A stretch of 64,000 bases of DNA from Sarcophilus harrisii (GCF_902635505.1 NC_045430.1:275136681-275200680), one strand, 5' to 3'. Numbered from the stretch's first letter, positions 35,085 through 49,035 are shown. The notes: generated from the sequence alone by a model not told the origin. Made by a program: numbers and translations.

Positions 35085-35215
35085 GTCCACAAGCATCCAC
35101 TAAGCCCTTACTGTGTGCCAGGCACTGTGCTAAGAACCAGAAATCCAAAGAAAAGCAGAAAGCAAAACAGTCCCTGCCCCAAGTACAGGAGCTCCCAATG
35201 GAAGGCTGCAGAAAT
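35085..35215 (-). mobile_element. Old MIR/L2-type repeat
   Basis: ACTAAGCCCTTACTGTGTGC, CAGGCACTGTGCTAAGAACC and AAACAGTCCCTGCCCCAAGT follow a common ancient mammalian repeat. Confidence 0.6.
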
Positions 35216-35459
35216 GTCAGGTACTTCCAGTGAACGGAAGGCACTGGATCAGACACCTTCTTTTCTAGCTCTAAACACAAAATCTCGCAAATGCTTTCCA
35301 ATTCAGGTTTTTGTACGACATACAATGATTTTATTTTATTTTATCTTTTTGGTGTGTGATGGTGTTTATAGGACACAAGTATCAGAGGAGCCTAGAAGGG
35401 AGGGTCCAAGAGAGCCGCAGAACCTTCACTTTCAATGTTCGCAGCGCTAGTGGATTTCT

Positions 35460-36420
35460 GTGCCGGATGCTGACAGCCCTAAATGCTATTTAAATTATAA
35501 ATGGCTGAGGAAATAAGAAGAGACTTCCAGCTGGTTGATCATATGTGCCGGAGAAAAAGGCCTGAAGGCAACAGCTTAGTGTATTGATTGTAAATTACCT
35601 TTCTTGTCTTGTATAATTGGATAGACACACAACCTAAACACAATTTTTAAAAAATGGAATGAATTAAGCTTCATTTTCATTTATCCCACAAACACTCAAA
35701 TTTCTACTCTCACCATTTCATTAAGTCACTTTTTTTTCCCCCAACATCTATACTGGATTCACTCGAGTGTTTCACCGTGAGCTCATTCTTTTTACATCTA
35801 AGTGACACGCTTCGTTAATATTGTGTACTTAATCCAATGGGCTTGGCTAAAGTTTGACAAACTTAAAAGATTCATTATGGCTACTTCAGGAATTTAAGAG
35901 TCGTGGGTCAACTGTAATTTAGAGCAGGAAAAGAAGGATTATTTCTAACTCTACAGCTTTCTGCGGCGCAGAGAATATTATCGCTGATAAATTGTAATTG
36001 TCTGACATCTACCTTCCAAAACATTTTTCTTTGGATCTTTCTTGTGTGTGTCTGTATGGGGGAAATTTCTTTGATCTTTTTCTTTAAAATGTAGAGGGGA
36101 GAAAAGGGATTGAAGTTAGAAGGTTGAGGACAGAAGAAAATAAAATAAAGCAGAGTCTTTATAGAGAATTTTGCGGAATTCCTAACAGTTTGATTCTTTT
36201 GAGAAAGGGCCCCTCTTCGGGGGCTCTCCTGGGAGTTAAGTACAAAGGCTTTATAACAACTATGTTATTATTTCCCAGGGATTAAAAAAATTATTTCTGG
36301 GTTTATGGGCTGCGTTCTGGATGGCCAGAAGTATGTTGTGTAAGTGGAGCATTATTGTGTCTCCCTAGAATGCTGCCATTTATCCCAACATCACATTGAA
36401 GTTATTTGATGATAATGGGG
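35460..36420. other. Repeat-free intergenic block about 4 kb downstream of NUP42
   Basis: Nearly 1 kb without recognisable SINE, LINE or microsatellite. It contains words such as AATCCAATGGGCTTGGCTAA and GCTGATAAATTGTAATTGTC and no open frame of note. Candidate conserved non-coding element; conservation itself cannot be seen from one sequence. Confidence 0.35.
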
Positions 36421-36437
36421 GGGAGGGCTAGGAGAAA

Positions 36438-36960
36438 ATTAAATTCACTAAGCATTTATTAAGTTTCTGCTCTGTGACCGGCACTCTGCCAGGCGATGGG
36501 GACAGAAAGCCAACAATGAGTGCTTCCACTCTCAAGGAGCTCGCCTTCCGTGGGGAAGGAGCATGTACGCCGATAACTAAATGGAAGATGTAGACAAAGT
36601 AAATACACAATAATTTCGATGGAGGCGACCACTCACAATGGGGAAAGGCCTAATACAGGGGGAGGCATTGAGCTGAGTGACAGATTCCAAGGGGTGGAGG
36701 TGACCGGGGGAGCATTCCGGGCTTTGTGCAGAGTCGTGGAGTCGAGAAATGGAATTCTGTGTGTAAGGAAGAGCAGACTAACCGGCCGGAATGTTGGGTC
36801 TGTGAGGGGCAGGGATGGGAGCTGTCAGGTGTGAGCTTACCCGGACTTTGACAAGTCTCAAATGCTGAATAGCGGAGGCCAGATTTTACTTCAGAAAGTA
36901 ACAGAGAGCCATCAATGCTGCCCGAGCAAGGCTAAAGTGGGTCCTTTTTTCCCTGGGAAG
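36438..36960. repeat. Old interspersed repeat of unassigned family
   Basis: AAGCATTTATTAAGTTTCTG, CACTCTCAAGGAGCTCGCCT, GAGTCGAGAAATGGAATTCT, GTGTGTAAGGAAGAGCAGAC and AACAGAGAGCCATCAATGCT give the order of a widespread mammalian repeat seen in part at 7430 and 20640. Confidence 0.55.
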
Positions 36961-37494
36961 ATCCTTATTAGATTTCATTATGATTTATCAACACATACCT
37001 CAATGCTGCGTACTTGAAAGTTGGATGTGATTTAACTTAATCCAACAAAGGTTTATTAATTGGGAAAAACTCAGAAGCAGCGTGTGACAGCTGCTGTTCA
37101 ACTTCAACAACATAACTCAAAATGCGGCTGAATTTCCAGCACTTGTTATTTAATTTCTCTATGTCTAACTTGCCTCTGCTGAAGGAGCAAATGAAAGGAA
37201 ACAGGAGTTCCACTTCTGATGGGTCATCACTCCTTAGCATTTTTCTTATTTTTATGCTTTAATAGAGATAGTTAAAAGACAGAATTGAGGGACCTTAATT
37301 TGTGTAAAATTGCTATATTCATTCCGATAACATTTAGAAAAAGGATACTCAATCTCAGTTCAGAAATGCAACTGATAGTGTCATGCTTAACACTTAAAGC
37401 AGTAATTAGAGTAAATTGGTCATTTAAAACGACATTTAAGCTGATTCCAACTTAATGGCAATATTCAAATAAGCCAGGTGGGACAGAAGGAAAT

Positions 37495-38150
37495 ATTCAT
37501 TCCTATTCAATCATGAAACATTAATTAAATGCCTACTATGTGCAAACCACTGGGCTGGAGAAAGAGACAAAGTTTCTTATTTTTTCCTTTCGTGGTTTGG
37601 TTTTAAAGTTTAACACTTAGCCCACTACCTGGTGGGAGAGAGAGCTTGTTGACTAACCAAGTTTAGGAAAGAAGGGATGTGAATCCTCAGATGCAGATCA
37701 CCATCCCTCACACACACCGCTGTGGGATTAATACAGAGACCACCATAGGACAAAGCGGGCTGTCAAATCTTCTGCCGGGGCTATCTGGGGAGGCGGCGCA
37801 GCAATTCCGATTTAAACAATCAACAGGAATCCATCAAGGGAAGGGGAGGGAAGGCACCCTGGGCATACAGAGCCGGGGGGTGTACAGGCTATCTTGGGGA
37901 CCCGCAGGAGTCCACTCTGGCTGACTTCCAGTGCATATGACCCAAGGCTTGGGACTGGTCCTAAATTGGGGAGGGTCTTAAAAGGCCGAGCACAGGACCA
38001 ACTTGACAGGGCGGACGGTGTGGAAGGGTCAGAGCTCTAGGTAGGTGCCGAGTCTTAAGAGAGCTCGCACTTAAGGGGAGGCAGGACCAGCCCTGGGAGA
38101 TGGCACTGCTGACTCCTTGGGAGAGCTGCAGTCCTGCGGGCCGTCGGGCC
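37495..38150. repeat. Second copy-like stretch of the same old repeat
   Basis: TTAATTAAATGCCTACTATG, CACTGGGCTGGAGAAAGAGA and GTGGGAGAGAGAGCTTGTTG suggest a decayed relative of 36438-36960, interrupted by unrelated sequence. Weak assignment. Confidence 0.35.
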
Positions 38151-38527
38151 CTTAGCCCACTCCAGCAATACTTCCTGCCCAGGCTCAGCCTGGCTCTGGA
38201 AGTTTCTCTCCCTGACACTGGGCAGACATCAGGAGGTCGGTATGATTGAAGGGGGCTGGGGGCAGCCTTGGGGCTTCCCCAGCTCCCATTTTGGTTGCAA
38301 GGGGCTTCACCTGGGCATCTTTGGGGTGCTCTAGGTTTGTTCCCAATGCCGACTGGTTCTAGGAGGGCTGGGGTGGGGAGCCTGGTGCCAGCCCCGAGCC
38401 TGGCAGGTACCCAGTCCCTCTGTGGCACTCTGAAAGGATGCCAAACTTGCTCGCTCTTTGCTGGTTAAAAAAACACAAGACATCACACGTGCCACATTCA
38501 TAGAGAACACAGCTGCTAGGCAAAGTT

Positions 38528-38533
38528 TTTATT
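38528..38533 (-). promoter_or_regulatory. NUP42: Candidate NUP42 poly(A) signal AATAAA
   Basis: The only AATAAA on the minus strand in the kilobase after the NUP42 stop. It is followed by a GU-rich stretch (GTGTGATGTCTTGTG then a U-run), as expected for cleavage about 15-25 bp further. It would give a 3' UTR of about 1 kb. Confidence 0.5.
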
Positions 38534-38784
38534 TTCATAAAAAAACCAGCCCGACCCAAGCCACCCACCTCCGCGGCCACGCCGCCTCCAGCACCGGCTG
38601 CTGGGCTTCAAGGAGTGCGTGGGAGACCCCCACCCTAGAGAACTCGGAATCGATTTTACCAGACGCTAATTGCAGGTCTCTGCCTCCAGTCTTTCACGGG
38701 AGATAAAACGGTACAAAAGCCCACTCCTCCTGGCGGAGGACAAAGAGGAGCCTTCAGTGGGCTCCACAATTCCCAGCAGAAGGC

Positions 38785-38950
38785 TCCCAAGCAGAATCCT
38801 GGGAGCCTGGGTCCATTGTGCACTCGCCATGAGCTCATGGGGCAGGTCACAACTTCCATTTCTCTCCCTATTCATCTATCAAATGGGGATGATCTTCTTC
38901 ACAAGGCACTGAGAAGAAATATCAAGATTATAGCAATCATCTGCTATCGA
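38785..38950 (+). mobile_element. MIR fragment within the NUP42 3' UTR region
   Basis: CATTTCTCTCCCTATTCATC, TATCAAATGGGGATGATCTT and AAGGCACTGAGAAGAAATAT in forward orientation, antisense to NUP42. Confidence 0.6.
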
Positions 38951-39517
38951 GATGTTAGTCATCATCTGAATGCTCAGAGTAATTCAATTGGCAAGCCCTC
39001 AGTTTGAAACTTTTTCAAAATCAAGAGGGATACAAACTTGTAGAAAGGAAAAAATGGCCTATTATCACCTAGGAACAAAAACTTCTCCGGTTCTATTTAA
39101 ACGTATACTTAACACACATCCCCTCTATCGTGAAGGAAAAGTTCTAGTGTCTGGTATTCATTGTGTAAGCTGGCTAGCGTCCTCTCTTCTGGCTGCAGGC
39201 GGCAGCACCCCCCTAAGAGGGACACCGCCAAGAAGAGGAAGGGGCAGGAGGTGAGCCCGAGTGGGCCAGGGCCGGGACAAAGCCAGCCAGCCGACCGGCA
39301 ACCCTCGGGCGGACGTCCCGTCCATAATTACGTGGAGAGGAGCCCCCGGTTGCTAAGGGTCCCTGGCCTAGGACATGAAAACATAACTGAGGAAAATAAA
39401 GTATTTCAAAGCCAAAAACATTTCGGTGTGGAGCCTGGACAATCTAGTTATCATCATGTGTGCAAACTATCCAAATTACCCACAAAAGACATGCTCCCCT
39501 TTCCTTAAAGTGTCCTT

Positions 39518-40122
39518 TTAAACGCTCAGAAGCCCTTCCGGTGGTGGCTTGAGGGGAACCTTCCCTAACGTAAACTTCTTTGCCACAAACTGTTTGAGCT
39601 CCTCGGCTGTCAGTTCGTTCTTGGGTGTGAACAGGTTCTCGGCCGTGTTACCGGCCCCGGACGGCGGCCCAGAGGAGGAGGAGGAGGAGGGGCCACCGGG
39701 CCCAAAGCCGCTGGTGGGCAGTCCAAACAAGTTGGCCCCCGAGCCCGAGGGGCCAAAGCCACCCCCCCCTGTTGCGCCACCCCCTCCCCCAAAAGCAGGG
39801 GTGCTGGTGGCACCTGCTGTGCTTAATGGGGAAGAAGCAGGAAATCCCGAAAACCCAGCTGATCCAAAGCTAAAAACTTCCGGGCTTTTAAATGAAAAAG
39901 ATGCTGCCGAGACAGTGGAGGACTCCCCGAACCCAAAGGAAGTGGGAGCGGAGGAAGTCATCGTCGAGCCGGAGGAAGATGCAGCCGTGAGCGCCGGGGA
40001 GGCCGGTGAGCCAAAGACAGAGGTGCTGCTGCCTGACGGGGCGGCCCCAAATCCTGAAGTGGGCTTAAAACTGAAATTCTGGACACTGCTGCTGCTGCTG
40101 TTATTGCTGCTCCCTGGGAAGG
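39518..40122 (-). CDS. NUP42: NUP42 coding exon 7 (FG domain, GLE1-binding tail, stop)
   Basis: Encodes residues 246-446. It starts [20 protein letters not shown], holds nine FG dipeptides and ends [20 protein letters not shown] and stop. Acceptor CTGCAG. The final 30 residues are the most conserved part and correspond to the human GLE1-binding segment. An open frame on the opposite strand is an antisense shadow of this low-complexity exon. Confidence 0.96.
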
Positions 40123-43100
40123 CTGCAGACACACAAAAAAACAAAGCAAGCCGCTCAGGCTGGAGTCTGCAGCCGCCCCCGGCTCGGGGACAGGACCCGG
40201 CCACTTGTCAGAGTGCAAAGGGCCTCCGTGGGGGAAGGTCTCAGGGGTCACTAAGGCCTTCGGCCTGGTGCTACCGAGCTGCCCATTGTGATGATCAAAG
40301 TGTTTTGGGAAACCTCCAGCCCCACGGCAGAGGCAGCAATTAGGAGGAAGGGAGAGAGCAGACAAAGGGCTGGGAGGGGAGAGAGAACAAAGTCCCCTGA
40401 AGGCCCCGGCTGGCCACCTTTTCCAGGGAAGCCGCTCGGCCCCACCAACTCCGAGGGCAGCCACTCCGACCCCTCCCCCCAGACCCCACTTCTGGGCCAG
40501 GCTGCGGGTGGGCTGGGGAACAACGAGGCCCACGATCTCGTCCCCACGCAGACCTGTGTGTCGCAAAGATGAAGCAGAAGGGAGACACGGGGGTGGGGGT
40601 TACGGGGGCAGCAGATGTGGGGTCTCCCACCCTAAACTGATCTCAGGACACTTTAAAAAAAAGTATTCCCCTCCCCCAAGAAACAAACAAAACAAACAAA
40701 AACTCCCGAGTTCTAAAGCAGAGGGCCTCGGCCCTGGCCCACCTCCTGTGAATGAATACCCAGACACCCGCTGGGGCTACCAGCCCCCACTCTTACTGCT
40801 ACTGGCCTGCCCAGGAACCCTCACCCCATCTTCGGCCCGTCACCCGCTGTTCTGTTATTCTACAGACACAAACGATCCTCTTTCCGGGGGGGACTTTGGG
40901 GGGCAGCTCTGAACATTCCGAGGTCCCAGAAGCAGGGCTAGGATGGCCCTTCCAGGAAAAGCAGACTCCATCTTTCCCCACACGGGGCCAGCTACGATCG
41001 GCTGTTGGGGAGGTCAGAACCTGGCCAAGCCTCCGAGAGCGCTTCCAGAATTAAGCTGCGATCGAGTCTGTCCCCTTCGGGACCGACTGCCAGGACGAGG
41101 GGGAGTGACGTGGGCCGGCCTGGTTTGGAATGGAGAGGCTCCCACTTCCAATGACCCCGAAAAAAAGGCTTCAGAGCTAGAGAAGCGCTTTGGGTCATAG
41201 CACTGGGGTCAGGCAGGGGAACGAACAGGATAGACTCCCCTATAACATACCTGCTGAACCGAATGTGGAGGTTGGCTGACTCTGAAATCCAAAGGTAGGA
41301 ACCACTTGTCCCCCTTCATTCTTCAGTTTAGAAAACTTAAAAGAACAAATGCAAATACAATACTCAATTGTTAATTTTGAGAAAACCTTTTCCCATACAA
41401 CTATATGTAAGAATTCTTCGTTTTAGATAAATACAAGTAGAAAAGGGCACATTTCAGTGTCTATTTTACACTGATCTACAAATGTTGATAAATATCAGGC
41501 AACTCAGTGTCACACTACAAAATCCCTGGTCATGATTAGAATACATTTAGTTAAAAACAACAACAACAACAATCCAAACTCATTAGTTTAATGAGAGCTA
41601 GGTCAAGAAAACCCCCCAAATGGTCTGGGGATACCACTGTACACCTCCTTGTATAATATAGGAGGCCAGGGGCTTTGGGTAAGCAATTCTGTCCAAGACC
41701 CCCTGCCTCTTTCTTTCTTTTGTTACAAAGTTTTACTCTGGGCCAGTTAATCAGGCTTTGCTTCTTGGAACTGTTCTTTCCATATTTCTCAGTATGTTCT
41801 TACTATTTTTAATGGCATCATTATATTAATATACCATAATTTATTCAATTACATAATTTCTTTTCTATTAAGATGATTTTAAAGAAAAGAGTAATTTGAA
41901 TGACAGGCTGATATGTCCTATACAGTCTATCCTAAGTGTTATTAGAGACAAATGGGTCAATTTGGAACCCTCTTCTACTAATCAGAATCATTTTTTTCTT
42001 GATTTTGATAAATGACCAAGAATACATGCATCATCAAGTGCGTTCACTTATAAGAGACGACTGCCATTACAATGAATAGATACTTATAGCTAACCATTTT
42101 AAAAACCAATTTCTATACTTCTCAAGTGGTGAACTTGAAATTCTTGGAATTAATCTAACTTGTTTCAATTTTCACAAAGTTTAACTAACATTAAAACTAA
42201 AAACTTAAGTTTCCAAAGTATTCTTAGGCAAGGAAAAGAAAGGAAGGAAGAAAGGATGGGAGGAAGGAAGGAAGAAGGAGGGCAGATATTTATGAAGCAC
42301 TCTCATTGTGTCAATAAAGGACAATATCATTTTTTAAGATGAGACCAAAAGGTCTTAACTCCTAACTATAAAGCCAGAGTAACAAAAACAAAAACAACTA
42401 AACATCCTTTTTGAATTCTAATAATTCCTAATACCACTGTTTATGGAAAAAATCTATTCCTAACAAGAAAGGAAACACTGTTCTTCCAAGGGTTGTCAGA
42501 ACCACCCCCCAGGAAGAGAGTTTGAGCTCCCATTCTTACCAATGCTCCTTTGGTTGCTGAATTTATGTTCTTCAGCTCAAGTAACCTGCTCTTCCACAGG
42601 TTTACTAATTGCTGGATAGAATTCAGCTGAAACAAACACAACGGATAAACATGCTTGTCACTATTGGATAATTTAGAGATATTTTAAATGCTAAACATTA
42701 ACAAAGGCAAAATCTCTGTTATTTAAAGAACCGTTCACATCAATCCCATTAGGTATAACTTTCTCCAATTACAAAGCCAAACAAAATTGGATCTGCCGCC
42801 GCAGCTTTGAAAGGGGTTATAAAAAGCATTTGGCCCACCCACAAATGTCCACTGACCCTGCACAGATGTACCCACCCTCTTCACCCCTCCCTGTGCTAAC
42901 AGGCAATAGAAGACAGATACGAAGTACATACAATTTTAAAGGTTACTAACTCTCTCAAGGCTCAGGTCTTGGACACATCAGGATGTGGTTATTTGCATAA
43001 CATACAGAAAGGACTTTAAGACTGCCATCAGTGAGTTTTCTAAATAATCCAATGATGTCTCAAATTAATAAAGCCAGGGTTACCATAATTATGTAATTGG

Positions 43101-46100
43101 GTCAACTAAAGAAAAAGCTTCTGAAATAAAAATCAAACCATCCTCAAGAAGGAAAAAAAACCCCAAACCCCCAAGTCTAAAATTCATCCACTTTACAAAC
43201 AACAATGAACAGAGGAAAAGCTACAAAAAGAGATGGCTGGCCATGACGTCTAAATGTAAAGTGAACAGGAAAGAAACTTACATAGCTTTGTAAGTTATTG
43301 CTGCTTATATAGTTAGAATATTCAAGTCTCAACTCTTCTGGTGAAATATCTGTAAAACCTGCAAGGAGAAATCAATTGGAATCTTAAAGGAGAGAGGACT
43401 GAGCAGAGTTTCTAGTAGAAACTAGCTCCCCCCCAAAGACCTCTTCAGTTACTAATCAACGTGAACAAAGGTATGAAAAGATTGACAATTCAAGGAAACG
43501 TGTATTAAGGAGGCAACAGACGGAGGAGCCGAGACCAAAGTCAAACAGCCTCGGCCCCCAGGAGCAGCCGTTGGGAGGCCAGCCGGGACCACGGGCCTGC
43601 CCCAAGAACGTCCCGCCATCTGGGCAGGGGGCAGGCTGAGACGGGACCCTCGGCTGCTCAGACCTTCAGCTCTGTGGGGCTTTGTCAGCACCATGAAAAG
43701 GAAGGATTACAGCAGCTCCAAGGCCCCTTTCACAGACCTTCCACATCATTTCACCCAATCTCCACATTTGATTTGGGGGACGTCCTTCGGGGAGGAGGAG
43801 GAGTGTGGAGGGCAGGTTGGAGCCGGCCAAGACTCGCCAAGGTGACCACGGGGGGAGCGGCCTTGATAAGAAAATGCCCCAACGATGTCTGTGCAGGGTG
43901 GGGAGGGAGGGGCTGCAGCCAGGCCCGTGCCAAGGAGAGCCTGTGTGCAGAATCAGAGAACAGGATGGTGTGTTTATGAGGGTCCTGATGACATTGAGGG
44001 CAATGGGATGGTGGGATAGGATCCAATGCTTCCACTTCTGGCACCCCTGGCTAGTTTCCCATCCTGCCCTTGTCTCTGGGCATGAGTTCAAATGCTGCTC
44101 TTTCCCTCCCCTCCCAGGTAGTCCTTAGCTCCTGTCCCAAGCCCTTTGGCCCAGGTCTTGCTGCTGAGCTCGACCCACTTCTGCCAGGATGCAGATTTAC
44201 TGCGGAGAGGGAAGCTGTTGAGTCCACTGGGTCCTAGGCGAACAGAGGCAGGGCTAAAAGGGCCCTTACTGGCCATTGAGTCTGAGTTTTCCTTTACCGG
44301 AGGAGGGAGGCTGCCCCAGAGAGGCTCACAGGGGCAGCATTTACGCTCTGACACGCTGATGGAGACTTTGGGCCATCCAGGCTCAGGGCATGGCAGCTCT
44401 CAAGAGGGTGGCAAGTCTTCTCCCTTTCCTTCTTCCCTCTTTGCTTCCCACATGAGAAAGTCCTTTTGCTAGCTGGTCTCTTGTGACCTTCTCAGAGGGA
44501 GAGTAGAGATGACAAGGTAACTCCCCCACCATCGGACCCCGCTAGAACACAGTTTCTTGAGGGAGGGGACCTACCCCTTTTAGAACCGTGCCCTGGGCTC
44601 AGCAAGGTCCAACAGCCAATGAAGAACCGTCTGCCAAGTGCCCACCATGTGCCAGGCAGGGCATCAAGCAAGAGGTATCGAGGCACAAGACCAACCCTCC
44701 CAGTTGGAGGCAGCCAAATCTGACCCAGGACACATCTGGCAGAGGCAGGTTGGGTGGAAGATGACTTGTGGAAAACAGGATGGGGCCAGGCCCTGAACAC
44801 GTGCCCCAGGCCCTGGATACCAATAAGTGTGAAAAGGCAGGGGAGCCTGGGAGTGGACTGAACGGGGATGGGGTGGGGGGCTGGGCCAGAGCCAGATTAG
44901 GGCTGAGCCAAAGACCCTGGGGCAAACTGATGTGGCCCACGCCAGGCTGATGGCAGCCTCGGGGAAGAGGGCACTGACAGGAAGTGCCGATAGACAGCAC
45001 AGACCGCGTGCTTTGTCAGTGTGGCTTTTATTCACGCCTGTTCTCCCCAAGAAAGGGTCTGAGGGGATCCACGGCTAGCACAAGAGGGCTGTGCCCTCCC
45101 TAAGGGGGATGAGCAGGGACTAGGCAAGAGGCCAGAGTGACCCATGTCACTAGCAATCAGGGACAAGAAGAGGGGACCTGGGCCTCCCAGGGGGGTTGTG
45201 AAGGCCCAAGAGCTGATCCTGGAGAAGAGCTTGTTCCTCTAAGGACTGAGAGCAACACGGTTTCTGAGCCGGCAGCCCACCAGTGTTTAATAATCACTTC
45301 TGTCACCTTAGCTTCGTTTCAATGCAATTGGTTCTTCTCTAACCCTGTTTTAGGTATTCAAAAATGGGCTTCTGAGATGGGTGCAGGACCCAAACGAGGG
45401 GCTGTGGGGAAGCAAGGGGGGTCCTGTGAGACTGGTGGAGGCCAAATGGGGGAATGGTGAAGGAGCAGAGAGAAAGGGAGAAGTTCTGTTATTGTGGAAA
45501 ACAAGGAGGAAAGCAGGAGGCTGGGGCCAGCTGGGGAGATTTCAGTCATTAGCCAAATCGGGACGAGGGCTCCACGCACTAGGAGAAACAGGCCGGGAGG
45601 TGGAGCCTTCCGGGGAGGGGCTGCCCTCGACCCTGGTGCCAGCCTGAGCCGAGCCGAGCTGCTGACAGCTCTGCCCCCGAGACAGGGCCTTGCTGCCGGG
45701 ACTCGCACAGAAGCCTCAGCGGCTCGAGCGTCCTGCCCAGTCGACCCCACCCCATACTTGTCCCACTTCTGTTCTTACTTGCCCGAGCCTGCGAACTGCC
45801 TTGGCATGAACTCCGGGCCTCCTGTTTGGGGTGACCGCACCGGGGCCACGAGGGGCCAACCAGGGAGAGTCTGAGGTGTGGCCCTCGGTCTGACCGAGCC
45901 AGGGAGGCCCCGAGGCTGCCTGCTTGTGCCGGCCCTGGGGAGAACAAGGGCTGTGGGAGTTGTGACGGGCTTCATTGGGAAGCTCTCAGTCATCAGCTTT
46001 CTGAGACCCCGGAGAAGGGATGCCGAGAGCAGAGGCCGTCCCACACCCACACCTAGCCCTCCCGGGACCATCAAGCATCACACATCCCCATGCAGGAGCC

Positions 46101-48994
46101 AGCTCAGCTCCCAGTCGTTCAAGAGAAGCCCAAAGGCGAGCCTCAAGGGCACTCTAGGGGGCTTCTCCCTTGCTCTTCCAGCCCAAGAGAAGGACAGGGG
46201 AGAGTCCATCCGCCTCTGGCTGTGATCAAAACGTACTGTCACAGACACATTAAGCAGTTAGCACAGAGACGGATACAGGGAACTTCCAAATGAGGAAGGT
46301 CCCTCTGCTGATGCAGGTCTGCACCTTCTGAGCAGCTAATAGCAAGACTGGCAGAAGTGATGAACAATATGTATGTGTAGAGAGAATTCCTCTATTACCT
46401 GATATATTTGGCTTTTCTTTCACTGGTGAATAAACAGAGAACATCCACTGCCCCGAAGATTCCCAAACCTCCATGTCCTTTACTATTCCTTCACTGATGG
46501 GGGAAAAAGCAATAATACAAACTTCAGAATACTACATTAAAAAAAAACCCTACTTTATTATAAATCCATTTTTAATGACTTCAAAACACGGAAAAGTATC
46601 AATCTATATATAGATTTATCTACTTATAAATCTATCTTTATATATATATATATGTATGTATCTTGCTTGTTCATCTGAAGACTGTTCTTTAACAATGTCT
46701 TGGAGTGGCTGAGCTGGGACAAGGGGAAGGTTGGCAGATTGCACCCATCTATTGGGATCTAGCTAAACATCCGAAGTGAAACAGGTGACCTGCTAGAGCG
46801 CACGATAACTCTCTTTGGATTACAGAAGAGGAATTTTCTGACATTAACTACAGGTGCATTTATAAAAACAATAATATCCATTTTTCACTCTGTCCCCTGC
46901 AGGTCAGACTCTAAGCAGCTGCTGCCTCCCCGTGTGTCCTCATTCTGGCCATGCTCAGACCTCACGACTATTGTTATCAACAATAGACAGAACATACTTC
47001 TGATTTCAAACGACAGAAAATTATTATTCACCAGGCAGGGAACCCAGTGTTAGGGCTAATCAAAACATTCTACGTACCATATATCCACCAGACATTGATG
47101 ACATATTTCAAAAGAATTACACTTTAACAATATAAACAATCCTGATTTCTCTTTCCCTGCTAATTTGACCACTATACCTCAGTTACTGTAAAGAACTTTA
47201 TTATACTGAGAAAATGTTAATGCAATAGTTCATAGAAATAAAAAAAAAAAAAAACACCCCCCAAACCTAAAGCTGAATAGTAGGTTATTGTACTGAACTG
47301 GGGATTTTATTCACACTTAGGTAACTATGAAGAGGGGTTATTTTTCAATTATACACTGGGCTCAAAATGCAGCCCAGACTACTGCTGCTTCTGCTATTCA
47401 CTAGACCTTCTGGTCGGCTTCTAGAGAGGAAAAGAGCCTGTAAGAAAACAGCTGGCTTAAATAAGCCCCTCAGTGGGGTGGGATGCTAGTCCGAAGGAAG
47501 TCAGCTCAAACTCCAGCATCTGTGACCAACTCCAAAGACATTTTCATCCGATAACATAAAATTCTGCTTCTCAAAAATATCTTGAATTTATTTTACAAAA
47601 AGCAAGTCATATATTCTATTACTCTGAATAGGATTGAAACAAGCCTACAAAGGGAGTGATCAGATTCAGAAATTTAAAATAGTACTTTTCAATTTTTTAA
47701 CAAACTGAAACTCTTAGGTAGTTATGAATTTTAACAGTAATGTCTATAAAAATAAACAGAACTAGATTCAAGCATGGGGATAGAGCACTGGGCCTGGAAT
47801 CAGGAGAATCTGAATTTAAATCTAGCCTCAGACACTTCCCAGCTGGGTGGCTCTGGGCAAATCATTTAACTTTGCCTCAGTTTCCTCATCTATCAAATGA
47901 GCTGGAGAAGGAAATGGCGTTACTGGAGTATGTTTGCAAGAAGAATCACAGAAAGTCAGACATGACACAACCAAATACCACCACCACCAGTTTCAATCAT
48001 CAATGATGCTTTAGAAATAAAGCACTGTGAATGATGGAAGGCACCCGAGTCAAATGCTCAGGGTCAGTGTGGTTTTAGGTAAACTGCAGCCCCCCACTGA
48101 GACTTAATCAAGTTGTTAGGGGGGTCCTCAGAAAATACAAATGAAAGCTGTGCATAAGAAACATGAGTGATCATTGAACAAATATAAAGGATAAATTATC
48201 ACTATGAAGAGACATTTTCTCAAAGCCACTTACATCAGTTTATCCTCTTCATCTTTCTGCCCATCCACTTGGTTGGAGTTCAGTGAAGAGAATCTATTCT
48301 GAGAAAACCCCACATTTCTGCTTCCACTACTTGAAGCCCCTGAGTCAAAGGACCCAAAGGATGTCTTCCCTGGATCTCTGCTGCCCCCCCAAGTTGTGGA
48401 CTTGGAGAAATTAGATGGTTGGATGACATTAGAATATCTCTGAGAACTGTTGCTCCATCCCCCTCGGCTACAACCTAAAATAAAAAATAAAACCTGAAAT
48501 TATTTTATTGGCCATTTAATGCATTTTTAATGAATTATTTAATTCATTTATTTGATAATAAAAGAGAATTTACATATCTTACATAAGTCTATTTGCCTCT
48601 TTAAGATCACCGTAAAACAGGCCACAAGTATTACATTTCCAGTTTTAAAGATGACGGGGGCACACGTATCATTTGCAGAATCAGAGATGCATCAATGAAG
48701 CAAATCATAGCAAACCGCCACTTTCATTAAGCACAGTTGGAAGTACTGGAATTTCAGCGTGGCCATACTGTGGGTGTGGTGGAAGACGGCCCGACAACCG
48801 AAACAGTTTAGAAACTGTCCCCAAAGCAGCAGCAAAAACTGCGCAATCCAGCGCTAACACTGAGACAGCCCGTTTCTCAGAGTCCGGGCCGAGCCGGGCC
48901 CCCGATGGTTTTCGGGGGGGGGGCACCTATTAGTGCAGGGCTTGCAGCCTCCCAGGATCAGCGGTTGTTGGCGAAGGTGAGAGTGCGGTCCCCG

Positions 48995-49035
<41 letters not shown>

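Noticed and set aside
39549-40343. 264-codon plus-strand frame
   Set aside because: It is antisense to the NUP42 FG exon, whose Ser/Gly/Pro-rich codons read as Gly/Ala/Pro-rich text on the other strand.
45358-45947. Overlapping frames of 120-130 codons in NUP42 intron 3
   Set aside because: GC-rich intron; no similarity and not needed for an in-frame NUP42 transcript.
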